In this document: piece after piece, positions 49,188 to 57,588 of the stretch
Layout of the letters: each line of letters begins with the position of its first letter
How positions within the stretch are numbered: the stretch's first letter is position 1
Origin: Parvibaculum sp.
GTDB lineage: Bacteria; Pseudomonadota; Alphaproteobacteria; Parvibaculales; Parvibaculaceae
DNA length: 64,000 nucleotides
Direction of reading: 5' to 3'
NCBI GenBank assembly: GCA_017642695.1
Contig: JAEPQD010000001.1
Span: 2,330,316-2,394,315, forward strand
Made by a program: the position numbers and the translations under genes
Notes under the pieces: model-generated
Told to the model about the DNA's origin: nothing
Database searches by the model: none
The model's input: the letters and a program-made list of their open reading frames with translations, nothing else

Positions 49188-50069
49188 TCAGTTCATCTGC
49201 GCGAGTTCGAGGTTCAGAAGCTGGGCGGTTTCGCGCAGTACATCGTAGGAAGTGTCATCCGCAGGCTGGAACCCCTCGGCACGGAAGGAAGCAAGGATTT
49301 CCTCGTCCTTGAGATCGAGGAAGGCGCTGCGGATCTTTTCCTTCAGTTCGGGCGCGAGATACCCCTGCATCGCGATCGGGTAGTTGGGGATCGGCGCGGT
49401 GAGATCGAGTTCGACGATCTTCGATGCGTCGATGGTGCCACGCTCGATGAGCGTGCGCAGGATGGGTTCGGAGAGGGCGCCGGCCGGGATCTGGCCGGCC
49501 TGCACGGCGCGGGCGACCGCGTCATGCGTGCCGAGATGCACGGCCTCATAGTCCGTGCCGCCGACAAGACCGTTCTTCACGAGATGGGCCCGCGGCGCGA
49601 GGTGGCTGGAGGTGGAGGCCTGGTCACCGAAGCCGAAGGACTTGCCCTTGATGTCGGCGATGGATTTGACGGGCCCGTCCGCGGTGGCGATCAGGACCGA
49701 ATTGTAGGTGGGCTTGCCCTTGTCGACGCCGACGGCGAAGGCTTCGATCTCCGGCGCCTTCGACTTCGCGAGCACATAGGAGAAGGGGCCGAAATAGCCG
49801 ATCTCGATACGGCCAAACCGCATGGCCTCGATCATGGAGGAATAGTCGGTCGTGACGACGATCTCGACATTCTTGTCGAGGGTCTTCGACAGATATTCCT
49901 TCAGCGGCTGCGCGTTCTGGATGAGCGTCGCGGCGTTTTCATCGGGCAGCAATGCGACGCGGAGCGTGTCCGGGTTCGGCTCCTGCGCCTGGGCGGCGAA
50001 GGGCGAGAAGACGGTCGCCGCCGCGAAGACGGAGGCGATCAGGGTTCGGCGGTTGAGAGAAAAGGTCAT
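49188..50069 (-). CDS. ptxB: Phosphite/phosphonate-binding protein
   Basis: A 293-residue periplasmic binding protein of the PhnD/PtxB family, with a signal peptide ending AAQAQ after an Arg-containing start. LRVALLPDENAATLIQNAQPL, RIEIGYFGPFSYVLA and FGFGDQASTSSHLAPRA match the ligand pocket segments of PtxB/HtxB-type proteins. Ligand preference (phosphite, hypophosphite or phosphonate) cannot be decided from these alone. The operon makes phosphite the best guess. Confidence 0.9.
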   Translation of the reverse strand: MTFSLNRRTLIASVFAAATVFSPFAAQAQEPNPDTLRVALLPDENAATLIQNAQPLKEYLSKTLDKNVEIVVTTDYSSMIEAMRFGRIEIGYFGPFSYVLAKSKAPEIEAFAVGVDKGKPTYNSVLIATADGPVKSIADIKGKSFGFGDQASTSSHLAPRAHLVKNGLVGGTDYEAVHLGTHDAVARAVQAGQIPAGALSEPILRTLIERGTIDASKIVELDLTAPIPNYPIAMQGYLAPELKEKIRSAFLDLKDEEILASFRAEGFQPADDTSYDVLRETAQLLNLELAQMN

Positions 50070-50079
50070 CGAAAAGTCC

Positions 50080-50889
50080 TCAGGCTATTTTGGCCATCTT
50101 CAGGCGGGCAGACGTCTGCTCGGACTGAGCGGGGCCGGGTTGGACGGAGGGGGTGGAAGCAGGGCCGTAGATCGTGTCGAGTGTTGCAACGTCGAGTTCG
50201 GCGGCCGGGCCGTCGAAGACGATGCGGCCGCCGGCGAGGCCGTAGATGCCGTCGGCATAGCGCCGCGCGAGATCGACCTGGTGAAGACTCACGACGGCGG
50301 TGATGCCGTCCTCGCGGCAGATGCGGTGAAGAAGTGCGAGCACCTTGTCGGCTGTTGCGGGGTCGAGCGAGGCGACCGGCTCGTCCGCGAGAATGAGATG
50401 AGGCTGCTGCGCGAGCGCACGGGCGATGCCAACACGCTGCTGCTGGCCGCCGGAAAGCTGGTCCGCCCGGTGAAGCGCGCGGTCGGCGAGACCGACGCGG
50501 TCGAGCGCCTCGAGCGCGAGGATGCGGTCGGCCCTCGGCAGAGGCAGGAGCGAACGGAAGGTGCCGTGAAAGGAAAGGCGGCCCATCAGCACGTTCTGGA
50601 GCGCGGTCAGGCGGCCGATCAGGTGATGCTGCTGGAAGATCATGCCGGTGCGCTGGCGATGACGGCGGAGCGCGGAGGAGGACCCGAGAATGTTGCCGCC
50701 TTCCTGCGACCGGACCTTGCCGGAGGTCGGGCGGACGAGACCGTTCAGGCAGCGCAGCAGGGTCGACTTTCCCGCACCGGAAGGACCCAGAAGAACGATG
50801 AACTGACCTTTCGGAAAGCTGGCGCTCGCATCGTCCAGCGCGGTCACGCGGTTGGCATAGCGAACGGTTACCTTGTCGAGATCGAGCAT
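50080..50889 (-). CDS. ptxA: ABC phosphite/phosphonate ATPase
   Basis: A 269-residue ATP-binding subunit of the PhnC family. Walker A is GPSGAGKST, the Q-loop FQQHHLIGRLTALQNVLMG is diagnostic of PhnC, the signature is LSGGQQQRVGIARAL, and Walker B is LILADEPVASLDP. It is the first gene of the five-gene operon; a 100-bp leader with repeats separates it from the divergent holB. An extension of about 30 residues after the core has no known role. Confidence 0.92.
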   Translation of the reverse strand: MLDLDKVTVRYANRVTALDDASASFPKGQFIVLLGPSGAGKSTLLRCLNGLVRPTSGKVRSQEGGNILGSSSALRRHRQRTGMIFQQHHLIGRLTALQNVLMGRLSFHGTFRSLLPLPRADRILALEALDRVGLADRALHRADQLSGGQQQRVGIARALAQQPHLILADEPVASLDPATADKVLALLHRICREDGITAVVSLHQVDLARRYADGIYGLAGGRIVFDGPAAELDVATLDTIYGPASTPSVQPGPAQSEQTSARLKMAKIA

Positions 50890-50906
50890 GAGGCCCCCGG
50901 CTGGAT

Positions 50907-50952
50907 GATCGTAAAAACCGAACGAAATCCGGTTTTGATCGATAAATCCGGT
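50907..50952 (-). promoter_or_regulatory. Operator candidate upstream of ptxA
   Basis: In the leader of ptxA there is an inverted repeat, GATC-gt-AAAAACCG ... CGGTTTT-GATC (50907-50940), and AAATCCGGT occurs twice as a direct repeat (50925-50933 and 50944-50952). The two overlap. They may bind PtxE or a Pho regulator. No match to a canonical Pho box is obvious. Confidence 0.5.
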
Positions 50953-51086
50953 CTAGCAGGCAGGGGTGACGCCGATGCGACAGCTCCGTTTCAGTCCTGT
51001 GACATTTGAGGAAAGCGGGAAAATCCGCCTTTTTCAGCGGATCGAGGGCACATGACGCGGCGCGCCGCCCCATGCTACCAAGGGGC

Positions 51087-52247
51087 ATGAGCGAGACCGA
51101 GATTCCCGAAAGCGACCGGCTGGGCGAGTTTCCGCACCCGCGGATGGCGACGCATCTGACCGGACAGGCGGAAGCCGAGAAGGCGCTGTTCGAGGCCTTC
51201 ATGAGCGGCCGGATGCAGCATGCCTGGCTGATGACGGGTCCGAAGGGGATCGGCAAGGCAACGCTCGCCTACCGCATGGCGCGCTTCGCGCTGCATTACG
51301 GCACACCGGAAAAGGCGCGCGCGGCAGGCGCGACAGACCTTTCGGTGCCCGAGGACTCCTCCGTGTTCCACCAGGTTGCGGCGGGGAGCCATCCGAACCT
51401 CATCACGGTGCGGCGTCCCTGGGACGACAAGACGAAGAAGCTGAAGACCGTCATCACCGTGGACGAGGTGCGCCGCATCGGTCACTTCTTCGGACTGACG
51501 GCGGCCGAGCGCGGCGCCTGGCGCGTGGTCGTAATCGACAGCGCTGACGAGATGAATGCGAACGCCGCCAACGCTCTTCTGAAAGCACTTGAAGAACCGC
51601 CGCCGAACGGGCTGTTTCTGGTGCTTTCTCACCAGCCCGGACGGCTGCTGCCGACGATCCGTTCCCGCTGCCGGACGCTGCGCATGACGCCGCTGGGCGA
51701 GGATGAGATCGCCAAGCTGATGGCGGAAGCCGAAGCGGCAGCGGAGGAACCCGTCGGCCGGAAGAAGAAGACGGCAGCGCCGAGCGAGGACGAGCGACGG
51801 CAGATCGCGCAACTCGCGGAAGGCAGCGCGGGCAGGGCGCTGACGCTCGCGGGCGGCGGCGGGCTCGCCCTCTACAAGGATGTTTCGGGTCTGCTGTCCG
51901 GCCTGCCGAGGCTCGACATCGCGGCCGTCCATGCGCTCGCCGACAAGGCGGGCCGCAAGGGCGGCGACGACCAGTACGAGACCATGATCGACCTCGTGAC
52001 GCTCTGGCTGCAGAAGCTGATCCGCGCGGGTGCGGGGCTCGATACGGGCCCGGATATCGTGGCGGGCGAGGGCGCCGCCATGGCCCGGCTCGCGGCCGGG
52101 GGCAGCCTTGATCGCTGGGTTGAGGTGTGGGAAAAGATCGTCCACTCCACGGCCCGCGGCGAGGCGCTCAACACGGATCGCAAGCTCGTGATCCTGAACG
52201 CCTTTTCGATGCTCGAAGCGGCCGCGAGCGAACGCGCCGGAGCGTGA
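51087..52247 (+). CDS. holB: DNA polymerase III subunit delta'
   Basis: A 386-residue clamp-loader subunit. RMQHAWLMTGPKGIGKATLAYR is the P-loop region, VVVIDSADEMNANAANALLKALEEPP is the conserved DnaX/HolB motif, and LSHQPGRLLPTIRSRCRTLRM is the SRC motif. The start is ATG 51087, with AAGGGG upstream; the frame opens earlier at 51006. It precedes metG by 34 bp. In many alphaproteobacteria it directly follows tmk, so the ptx/M23 segment separates a usual pair. Confidence 0.93.
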   Translation: MSETEIPESDRLGEFPHPRMATHLTGQAEAEKALFEAFMSGRMQHAWLMTGPKGIGKATLAYRMARFALHYGTPEKARAAGATDLSVPEDSSVFHQVAAGSHPNLITVRRPWDDKTKKLKTVITVDEVRRIGHFFGLTAAERGAWRVVVIDSADEMNANAANALLKALEEPPPNGLFLVLSHQPGRLLPTIRSRCRTLRMTPLGEDEIAKLMAEAEAAAEEPVGRKKKTAAPSEDERRQIAQLAEGSAGRALTLAGGGGLALYKDVSGLLSGLPRLDIAAVHALADKAGRKGGDDQYETMIDLVTLWLQKLIRAGAGLDTGPDIVAGEGAAMARLAAGGSLDRWVEVWEKIVHSTARGEALNTDRKLVILNAFSMLEAAASERAGA

Positions 52248-52281
52248 GCCCGGCGCTCTTTATTTCTGAGCGGAAGCAAGA

Positions 52282-53841
52282 ATGACGGCCTCCAAAGCCT
52301 TCTACATCACGACACCGATCTATTACGTGAACGATGTGCCGCATATCGGACACGCCTACACGACGCTCGCCTGCGACGTGCTCGCGCGCTTCAAGCGGCT
52401 GGACGGCTATGACGTGATGTTTCTGACGGGGACGGACGAGCACGGGCAGAAGGTGGAGAAGGCGGCGGCGGCCAAGGGCGTGACGCCGCAGGCGTTCACC
52501 GACAGCGTGTCGCAGAATTTCCGCGATCTCTGCCAGACGATGAACTATTCGAACGACGCGTTCATCCGTACGACGGAACCGCGCCATATCGAGGCCTGCC
52601 AGGACCTCTGGAAGAAGCTCGAGGCTAGCGGCAACATCTATCTCGGTTCCTATTCGGGCTGGTACGCGGTCCGCGACGAGGCCTTCTACGGCGAGGATGA
52701 ACTGACCCAGGGGCCCAACGGCAAGAAGATCGCGCCGTCGGGCGCCGAAGTCGAATGGGTGGAAGAGCCCTCCTATTTCTTCAAGCTGTCGGCCTGGGCC
52801 GAGCCGCTGCTCAAATTCTACGAAGACAATCCCGATTTCATCGCGCCGGTCGCGCGTCGGAACGAGGTGGTGAGCTTCGTGAAGGGCGGCCTGCACGATC
52901 TCTCGATCAGCCGGACGACCTTCGACTGGGGTGTGCCCGTGCCGGGCGATGAGAAACACGTCATGTATGTCTGGCTCGACGCGCTGACGAACTACATGAC
53001 GGCGGTCGGCTATCCCGATCAGAACGCCGAAGGCTACAAGCGCTACTGGCCGGCCGATTTGCACATGATCGGCAAGGATATCCTGCGCTTCCACACGGTC
53101 TACTGGCCGGCCTTCCTGCTGGCGGCGGGCCTCGAAACGCCGAAGCGCGTCTTCGCGCATGGCTGGTGGACGGTCGAAGGCCAGAAGATGTCGAAGTCGC
53201 TCGGCAACGTCATTGCGCCGGATCATCTGGTGACGACCTACGGAATCGACGCCTCGCGCTATTTTCTGCTGCGCGAAGTGCCTTTCGGCAGCGACGGGGA
53301 CTTCTCGCACAAGGCGATCGTGCACCGCACGAATGGCGACCTTGCCAACGATCTCGGCAACCTCGCCCAGCGCTCGCTGTCGATGATCGCAAAGAATTGC
53401 GGCAATGCCGTCCCCGACCATGGCGCGTTCACGGAGGCCGACAAGGCGCTGCTCGACGCGGCGCATGGACTTCTCGAGCGGGTACGCGCCGAGTTCGACG
53501 CGCAACTCTTCCACAAGGGGCTTGAGGCGATCTGGTCGGTCTGCGGCGACGCCAACCGCTATATCGACGAGCAGGCCCCCTGGACGCTGAAGAAGACGGA
53601 CACCGCTCGGATGGCGACGGTGCTCTATGTGCTGGCCGAGACGATCCGCCATATCGCGATCCTCGTGCAACCCGTGGTGCCGGAGTCGGCCGCGAAGATG
53701 CTGGACCAGCTTGCGCTCGGACCGGACGAACGTAGTTTTGACTCCCTCGGACCCAAGGGCGCATTGAAGCCCGGCACGGCGCTGCCGGCGCCGCAGGGTG
53801 TGTTCCCGCGCTATGTCGAGCCGGAGGCGGCCCAGACATGA
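52282..53841 (+). CDS. metG: Methionyl-tRNA synthetase
   Basis: A 519-residue class I synthetase of the short form lacking the C-terminal tRNA-binding domain. The HIGH motif is VPHIGHAYTTLACDVL and KMSKS is in GQKMSKSLGNVI. No zinc-knuckle cysteines are visible in the connective domain (YSGWYAVRDEAFYGEDEL), which fits the zinc-free type. The anticodon-binding helical domain is at residues about 380-500. Its stop overlaps tatD as ATGA. Confidence 0.96.
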   Translation: MTASKAFYITTPIYYVNDVPHIGHAYTTLACDVLARFKRLDGYDVMFLTGTDEHGQKVEKAAAAKGVTPQAFTDSVSQNFRDLCQTMNYSNDAFIRTTEPRHIEACQDLWKKLEASGNIYLGSYSGWYAVRDEAFYGEDELTQGPNGKKIAPSGAEVEWVEEPSYFFKLSAWAEPLLKFYEDNPDFIAPVARRNEVVSFVKGGLHDLSISRTTFDWGVPVPGDEKHVMYVWLDALTNYMTAVGYPDQNAEGYKRYWPADLHMIGKDILRFHTVYWPAFLLAAGLETPKRVFAHGWWTVEGQKMSKSLGNVIAPDHLVTTYGIDASRYFLLREVPFGSDGDFSHKAIVHRTNGDLANDLGNLAQRSLSMIAKNCGNAVPDHGAFTEADKALLDAAHGLLERVRAEFDAQLFHKGLEAIWSVCGDANRYIDEQAPWTLKKTDTARMATVLYVLAETIRHIAILVQPVVPESAAKMLDQLALGPDERSFDSLGPKGALKPGTALPAPQGVFPRYVEPEAAQT

Positions 53842-54644
53842 CGATGCCGGTGCTTGTCGACAGCCATTGCCATCTCGACTTTCCGGATTTCGGACCGGAG
53901 GTCGAGGAGGTGGTTGCGCGGGCGCATGGCGCAGGCGTCGGCCTGATGGTCACGATCTCGACCAAGGTGAGCGAGTTCGACAAGGTGAGGGCGGTCGCGG
54001 AACGCTTCCCGCATGTCTTCTGCACGGTCGGCATCCACCCGCATGAGGCCGCGAGCGAGCCCGAGACCGACACGGCGACGCTGGTCGAGATGGCGAAGCA
54101 CCCGAAGGTGGTCGGCATCGGCGAGACGGGCCTCGACTACTATTACGAGCATTCCCCGCGCGAGGCGCAGCAGCGGAACTTCCGCGCCCATATCGCGGCG
54201 GCGCGCGAAACGGGTCTGCCGCTCATCGTGCATACGCGCGACGCGGACGAAGACACCGGCCAGATACTCGCCGACGAAATGGGGAAGGGCGCCTTTCCGG
54301 GTCTTCTGCATTGCTTCAGCTCCAGCGCGCAACTCGCTGAAAAAGCTCTCGAACTTGGGCTTTACATCTCGTTGTCCGGCATCCTCACCTTCAAGAACGC
54401 GGTCGACCTGCGCGAGACGGCGGCGAAGGTGCCGATGGACCGGCTGCTGGTGGAGACCGACGCACCTTATCTCGCGCCGGTGCCGAAACGCGGCAAGCGC
54501 AACGAGCCGAGCTTCGTGGTCCATACGGCAGCGAAGCTCGCCGAGGTGAAGGGCGTGAGCGCCGAGGAACTTGCCGAAACGACGACCGCGAACTTCCTGA
54601 AGCTGTTCTCGCGCGTGCCGCCGGAGGCCGTGCGAAGGGCATGA
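53838..54644 (+). CDS. tatD: TatD family hydrolase (metal-dependent DNase)
   Basis: A 268-residue amidohydrolase-fold TIM barrel. The metal ligands are DSHCHLDF at the start, GIGETGLDYYYE, PLIVHTRDADED, LLHCFSSSAQLAEKAL and LLVETDAPYLAP. TatD proteins are metal-dependent nucleases; the cytoplasmic role is DNA repair or RNA decay. The start overlaps metG, and its stop overlaps the MBL gene as ATGA. Confidence 0.93.
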   Translation: MTMPVLVDSHCHLDFPDFGPEVEEVVARAHGAGVGLMVTISTKVSEFDKVRAVAERFPHVFCTVGIHPHEAASEPETDTATLVEMAKHPKVVGIGETGLDYYYEHSPREAQQRNFRAHIAAARETGLPLIVHTRDADEDTGQILADEMGKGAFPGLLHCFSSSAQLAEKALELGLYISLSGILTFKNAVDLRETAAKVPMDRLLVETDAPYLAPVPKRGKRNEPSFVVHTAAKLAEVKGVSAEELAETTTANFLKLFSRVPPEAVRRA

Positions 54645-55459
54645 AGCTGCGCGCGACGATTCTCGGCTGCGGCTCGTCCGGCGGCGTTCCGCGTCCGGGC
54701 ATCGGCGGGCCGTTCTGGGGCGCCTGCGATCCCGACGAGCCGAAGAACCGGCGCCGGCGCTGCTCGCTCCTGATCGAGCAATGGGACAAGGATCCTGACG
54801 AAAAGACGGTCGTGCTGGTCGATACCTCTCCCGACATGCGCGACCAGTTGATCGACGCCAAGACCGGTTGGGTCGACGCGGTGCTCTTCACGCATGACCA
54901 TGCCGATCAGTGCCACGGCATCGACGACTTGCGCATGCTCGCGATCAACAAGCGCCGCCGCGTCGACTGCTGGATGGATGCGCCGACCACCGAAACGCTG
55001 CTGACGCGGTTCGGCTACTGCTTCCGCGAGCAGCCCGGCTCCGGTTATCCGGCGATCCTGAACGATCACATGATCGAGAAGCCCGGCGAGCCCATCCGCA
55101 TCGACGGGCCCGGCGGCACGATCGAGGCGATCCCGTTCGACCAGGACCACGGCAATATCCGCTCGCTCGGCTTTCGCTTCGGCCCGGTCGCCTATTCGGC
55201 GGACGCGGTTGGCATTCCGGATGAGAGTTTCGCGCTACTCGACGGAATCGATTGCTGGATCGTCGATGCGCTTCGCTACACGCCGCACCCGACGCATGCG
55301 CATGTCGACATGGCGCTCGATTGGCTGAAGCGGGCGAGGGTGCCGCACGGTGTGCTGACCAACATGCATGTCGATCTCGATTATGCGCGCCTCAAGGGCG
55401 AGCTGCCGGAAGGCGTCGAACCCGCCTTTGACGGCATGAGCATCGACTTCGAATTCTGA
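54641..55459 (+). CDS. MBL-fold metallohydrolase, PhnP-like
   Basis: A 272-residue metallo-beta-lactamase-fold protein. The motif THDHADQCHGIDDLR carries the metal ligands, and DQDHGNIRSLGFRFG and HPTHAHVDMALDWLKRA follow. The group (PhnP/RNase Z-like phosphodiesterases) cleaves cyclic or linear phosphodiesters. The metG-tatD-MBL order is common in alphaproteobacteria, so the gene is not linked to phosphonate use. A strong terminator follows. Confidence 0.88.
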   Translation: MKLRATILGCGSSGGVPRPGIGGPFWGACDPDEPKNRRRRCSLLIEQWDKDPDEKTVVLVDTSPDMRDQLIDAKTGWVDAVLFTHDHADQCHGIDDLRMLAINKRRRVDCWMDAPTTETLLTRFGYCFREQPGSGYPAILNDHMIEKPGEPIRIDGPGGTIEAIPFDQDHGNIRSLGFRFGPVAYSADAVGIPDESFALLDGIDCWIVDALRYTPHPTHAHVDMALDWLKRARVPHGVLTNMHVDLDYARLKGELPEGVEPAFDGMSIDFEF

Positions 55460-55464
55460 ACGTG

Positions 55465-55494
55465 AAAAGGGCGCGTCCGAAGACGCGCCCTTTT
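55465..55494. terminator. Bidirectional rho-independent terminator
   Basis: A perfect stem GGGCGCGTC/GACGCGCCC with a CGAA tetraloop is flanked by AAAA on the left and TTTT on the right. It serves the MBL gene on the plus strand and the convergent PepSY-like gene on the minus strand, ending both transcripts. Confidence 0.92.
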
Positions 55495-55514
55495 CGTTTC
55501 CGCATTCCGGGAAA

Positions 55515-55925
55515 TTACTGCTTGGATGGCGTGTCGACCTTGCGCAGATAGGTTTCGCGCACGACTACACCGCTCTGCTTGTCCATGACGATCTCGACGG
55601 GCTCGCCCATGCCATTCGCCGCATGGAAAGCCATCTCGCTTTCGAGCGTCACGCCGGGAACCTGCTCGATATTCGAATAGCCCTTTTCCTCGAGCCAGGC
55701 GATCGGGTCCGCGATGTCCGCGTTGACGCCCACGATGGTCGTCGTCGTGACCGTCGTCGTGGTGACCGAGCCCGTTGCCGGATCGACATAAGTCGTTCCG
55801 GCGGTATTCGTGCCCGTTGTCGTGGTTCCGGTCACTACCGTCGTATCGGCGAGAGCCGCGAGGGGCGCAACGATCAGCCCGAGCGTGGCGGCGCCGGCGA
55901 GTGCGAAGTTTCTGAACTGTGTCAT
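55515..55925 (-). CDS. Secreted PepSY-like protein with Thr-rich segment
   Basis: A 136-residue exported protein. The start is ATG 55925 (MTQFRNFALAGAATLGLIV), with GGAGGAATATTC upstream; the signal peptide ends at LAALAD. Then comes a Thr/Val/Gly-rich stretch (residues about 27-65) and a C-terminal domain, IAWLEEKGYSNIEQVPGVTLE and PVEIVMDKQSGVVVRE. This domain has the layout of PepSY-type protease-inhibitor or cell-surface modules. It is a paralog of the 56282-57139 protein. Function unknown. Confidence 0.7.
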   Translation of the reverse strand: MTQFRNFALAGAATLGLIVAPLAALADTTVVTGTTTTGTNTAGTTYVDPATGSVTTTTVTTTTIVGVNADIADPIAWLEEKGYSNIEQVPGVTLESEMAFHAANGMGEPVEIVMDKQSGVVVRETYLRKVDTPSKQ

Positions 55926-56125
55926 GAATATTCCTCCAAGAATCTGTGCCTGCCGAGCCCTCTCCGTAATAACGCGCGAACACGCAAAGCGCTCCGTTGC
56001 GAGACAGGCAGCTGCCAGAGAAAAATATTCAGAAACAATGTTTTGCGAGCGGGCGTTCGTAAACAGGTAACGGCGCGGAAGCCGAAGCTTCCGCGCCGCT
56101 TCCGTGGCCTCCATCAAGCGGTGGA

Positions 56126-56215
56126 TCAGTAAGCCGCGTCCTCGCCGATCACCGTACCGGCTTCCGTATCGAAGAGAACGGTCACGCGCTCGCCGTCCGG
56201 GTTGGTGGCGCTAAA
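56126..56215 (-). pseudogene. Remnant of a third PepSY-like paralog (C-terminal tail)
   Basis: On the minus strand this stretch reads FSATNPDGERVTVLFDTEAG and then TVIGEDAAY and a stop. It matches the last 30 residues of the neighbouring protein (FSATNADGEEVNVVVDNTTGAVV). No signal peptide or upstream domain precedes it; instead the terminator hairpin of the next gene lies there. It is a duplicated or deleted tail rather than a working gene. Confidence 0.65.
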
Positions 56216-56253
56216 AGGAGAGGGCGCGGAACGCATCCGCGCTCCGCGCCCTC
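56213..56253 (-). terminator. Rho-independent terminator for the PepSY-like gene at 56282
   Basis: On the minus strand an 11-bp stem GAGGGCGCGGA/TCCGCGCCCTC with a 12-base loop is followed by TCC and then TTTT. It ends the transcript of the 56282-57139 gene. Confidence 0.82.
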
Positions 56254-56281
56254 CGGCAGGATTGAACCTGTGTGAAGCGTC

Positions 56282-57139
56282 TTACATCGCTTCCTTTTCG
56301 CTCACCACGGCACCAGTCGTGTTGTCGACGACGACATTGACCTCTTCGCCGTCGGCATTGGTGGCGCTGAACGTGGTCTCGCCGGACGCCTCGACCGAAC
56401 CTTCGACCGGTTCGATGTCGGTATAGCCCATCTCGGTGAGCTTGCCCGTCGGGTCGAGTTCCGGCGCCGTGGGGGCGGGCGTCGTGCTGGCGGCTTCGGG
56501 CGCCGCATCCATGGCCGCGTCCGCCGCGGCATCGGCATCCATGTCTGCCTCGGCCACCGTCTCGTTCACGACGTTGCCGCGAAGCGACGCGCCCTTGTCC
56601 ATGCCGGCTTCGGTTTCGCTGCTCACCGCGCCCTTGCCTTCGGCGCTGAGAGCGGCGGCGGCTCCCGTCGTCGTGGCAGCGGCGCCGGACACGGCGTTAC
56701 CGGCCTTGCCGGCGGTGCTCGATGCGGCGTTCTTCGCCTTGCCGCTCATGTCCTGAGCGGCGTTCATGGACGCAGCGGCCGCGCCTTCGACGCTGTTTTC
56801 GATCTCGGCCGCGCTCGGACCATCGGCTTCACCGGATACGGCGACGCCGCCCTTGGCGCCGGTGGAAAGGCCACCAGCATCACCGGCAGCCGATCCGGAT
56901 GCGCCCGCATCGACCGAGGCGTCGCCGGAGGTGCCGGCACTGACATCGGCATCCGTGGCGGCGTCGGCCGCGCCGGAAACCGTGTTGCCGGAGACGGAGC
57001 CGGTCACGTCGACCGCACCGGAGGTCGCGCCCGACACAGCACCCGAGGCACCGCCCACAGGGTCAATGGCGAGCGCGGGCGTGGCAACCAGGGCGAAGCT
57101 CGCCGTGCCGGCGAGAAGAAGTTTCTTGAACTGCGTCAT
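56282..57139 (-). CDS. Secreted Ala/Gly-rich protein with C-terminal PepSY-like domain
   Basis: A 285-residue exported protein starting at ATG 57139 (MTQFKKLLLAGTASFALVA, signal ends TPALA) after GGAGGTAATACC. Residues about 28-210 are low-complexity, rich in Ala, Gly, Ser, Thr, Asp and Val (GASGAVSG, AGASGSAAGDAGG). The C-terminal 60 residues, LTEMGYTDIEPVEGSVEAS and FSATNADGEEVNVVVD, form the domain shared with the 55515 protein. A surface or matrix role is possible. Its long repeat region may vary between strains. Confidence 0.72.
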   Translation of the reverse strand: MTQFKKLLLAGTASFALVATPALAIDPVGGASGAVSGATSGAVDVTGSVSGNTVSGAADAATDADVSAGTSGDASVDAGASGSAAGDAGGLSTGAKGGVAVSGEADGPSAAEIENSVEGAAAASMNAAQDMSGKAKNAASSTAGKAGNAVSGAAATTTGAAAALSAEGKGAVSSETEAGMDKGASLRGNVVNETVAEADMDADAAADAAMDAAPEAASTTPAPTAPELDPTGKLTEMGYTDIEPVEGSVEASGETTFSATNADGEEVNVVVDNTTGAVVSEKEAM

Positions 57140-57588
57140 GGGTATTACCTCCAGACATATTTCGGCGCCCCCAGCGCCCGTATGCCGGTACAACAAACAG
57201 ACCCGCTATGCGTTCAGCAGTTTCCAGAATTACCTCATGTGTGGCGAAATTGGACGACGATAAACCGGCTTTACGGAACCGGTACGCGGAGGTGGAACTT
57301 CCTGTGACGCCGGGGTTCTTGCCGGGAGGGACCCCGGACATGCGGGAGAGCGGGCGTGTTCCGGCTATGTGAAATAAGGCAGCGCCGGGTCACGCGCATG
57401 GCAGCACATGGCCCCGGCCCATCCAATATTTCTCCATAATATATATTATCGGCTATTCGGATATGGGATTTCGGGGTCAACAAACGGATCGTCCGACGCG
57501 ATGCCCTCACCCCCGGCAACGCGACGACTCCCAAAAAATCATCTAGGCTTCCTCCAACAGACATTCACAAGCAGACAGGTTTCCAACG
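57140..57588. other. Intergenic region with divergent promoters and an AT-rich palindrome
   Basis: The 449-bp gap separates two divergent genes. It holds a perfect palindrome ATAATATATATTAT at 57437-57450 within an AT-rich patch, and a GC-rich inverted repeat near 57310-57345 (CCGGGGT...ACCCCGG). I see no gene or other clear signal. Confidence 0.6.

Noticed and set aside
50066..51256. A 396-codon minus-strand frame overlapping ptxA and holB
   Set aside because: It is out of frame with ptxA, highly Arg/Ser/Pro-rich and has no motif; the PhnC-type frame is clearly the gene.
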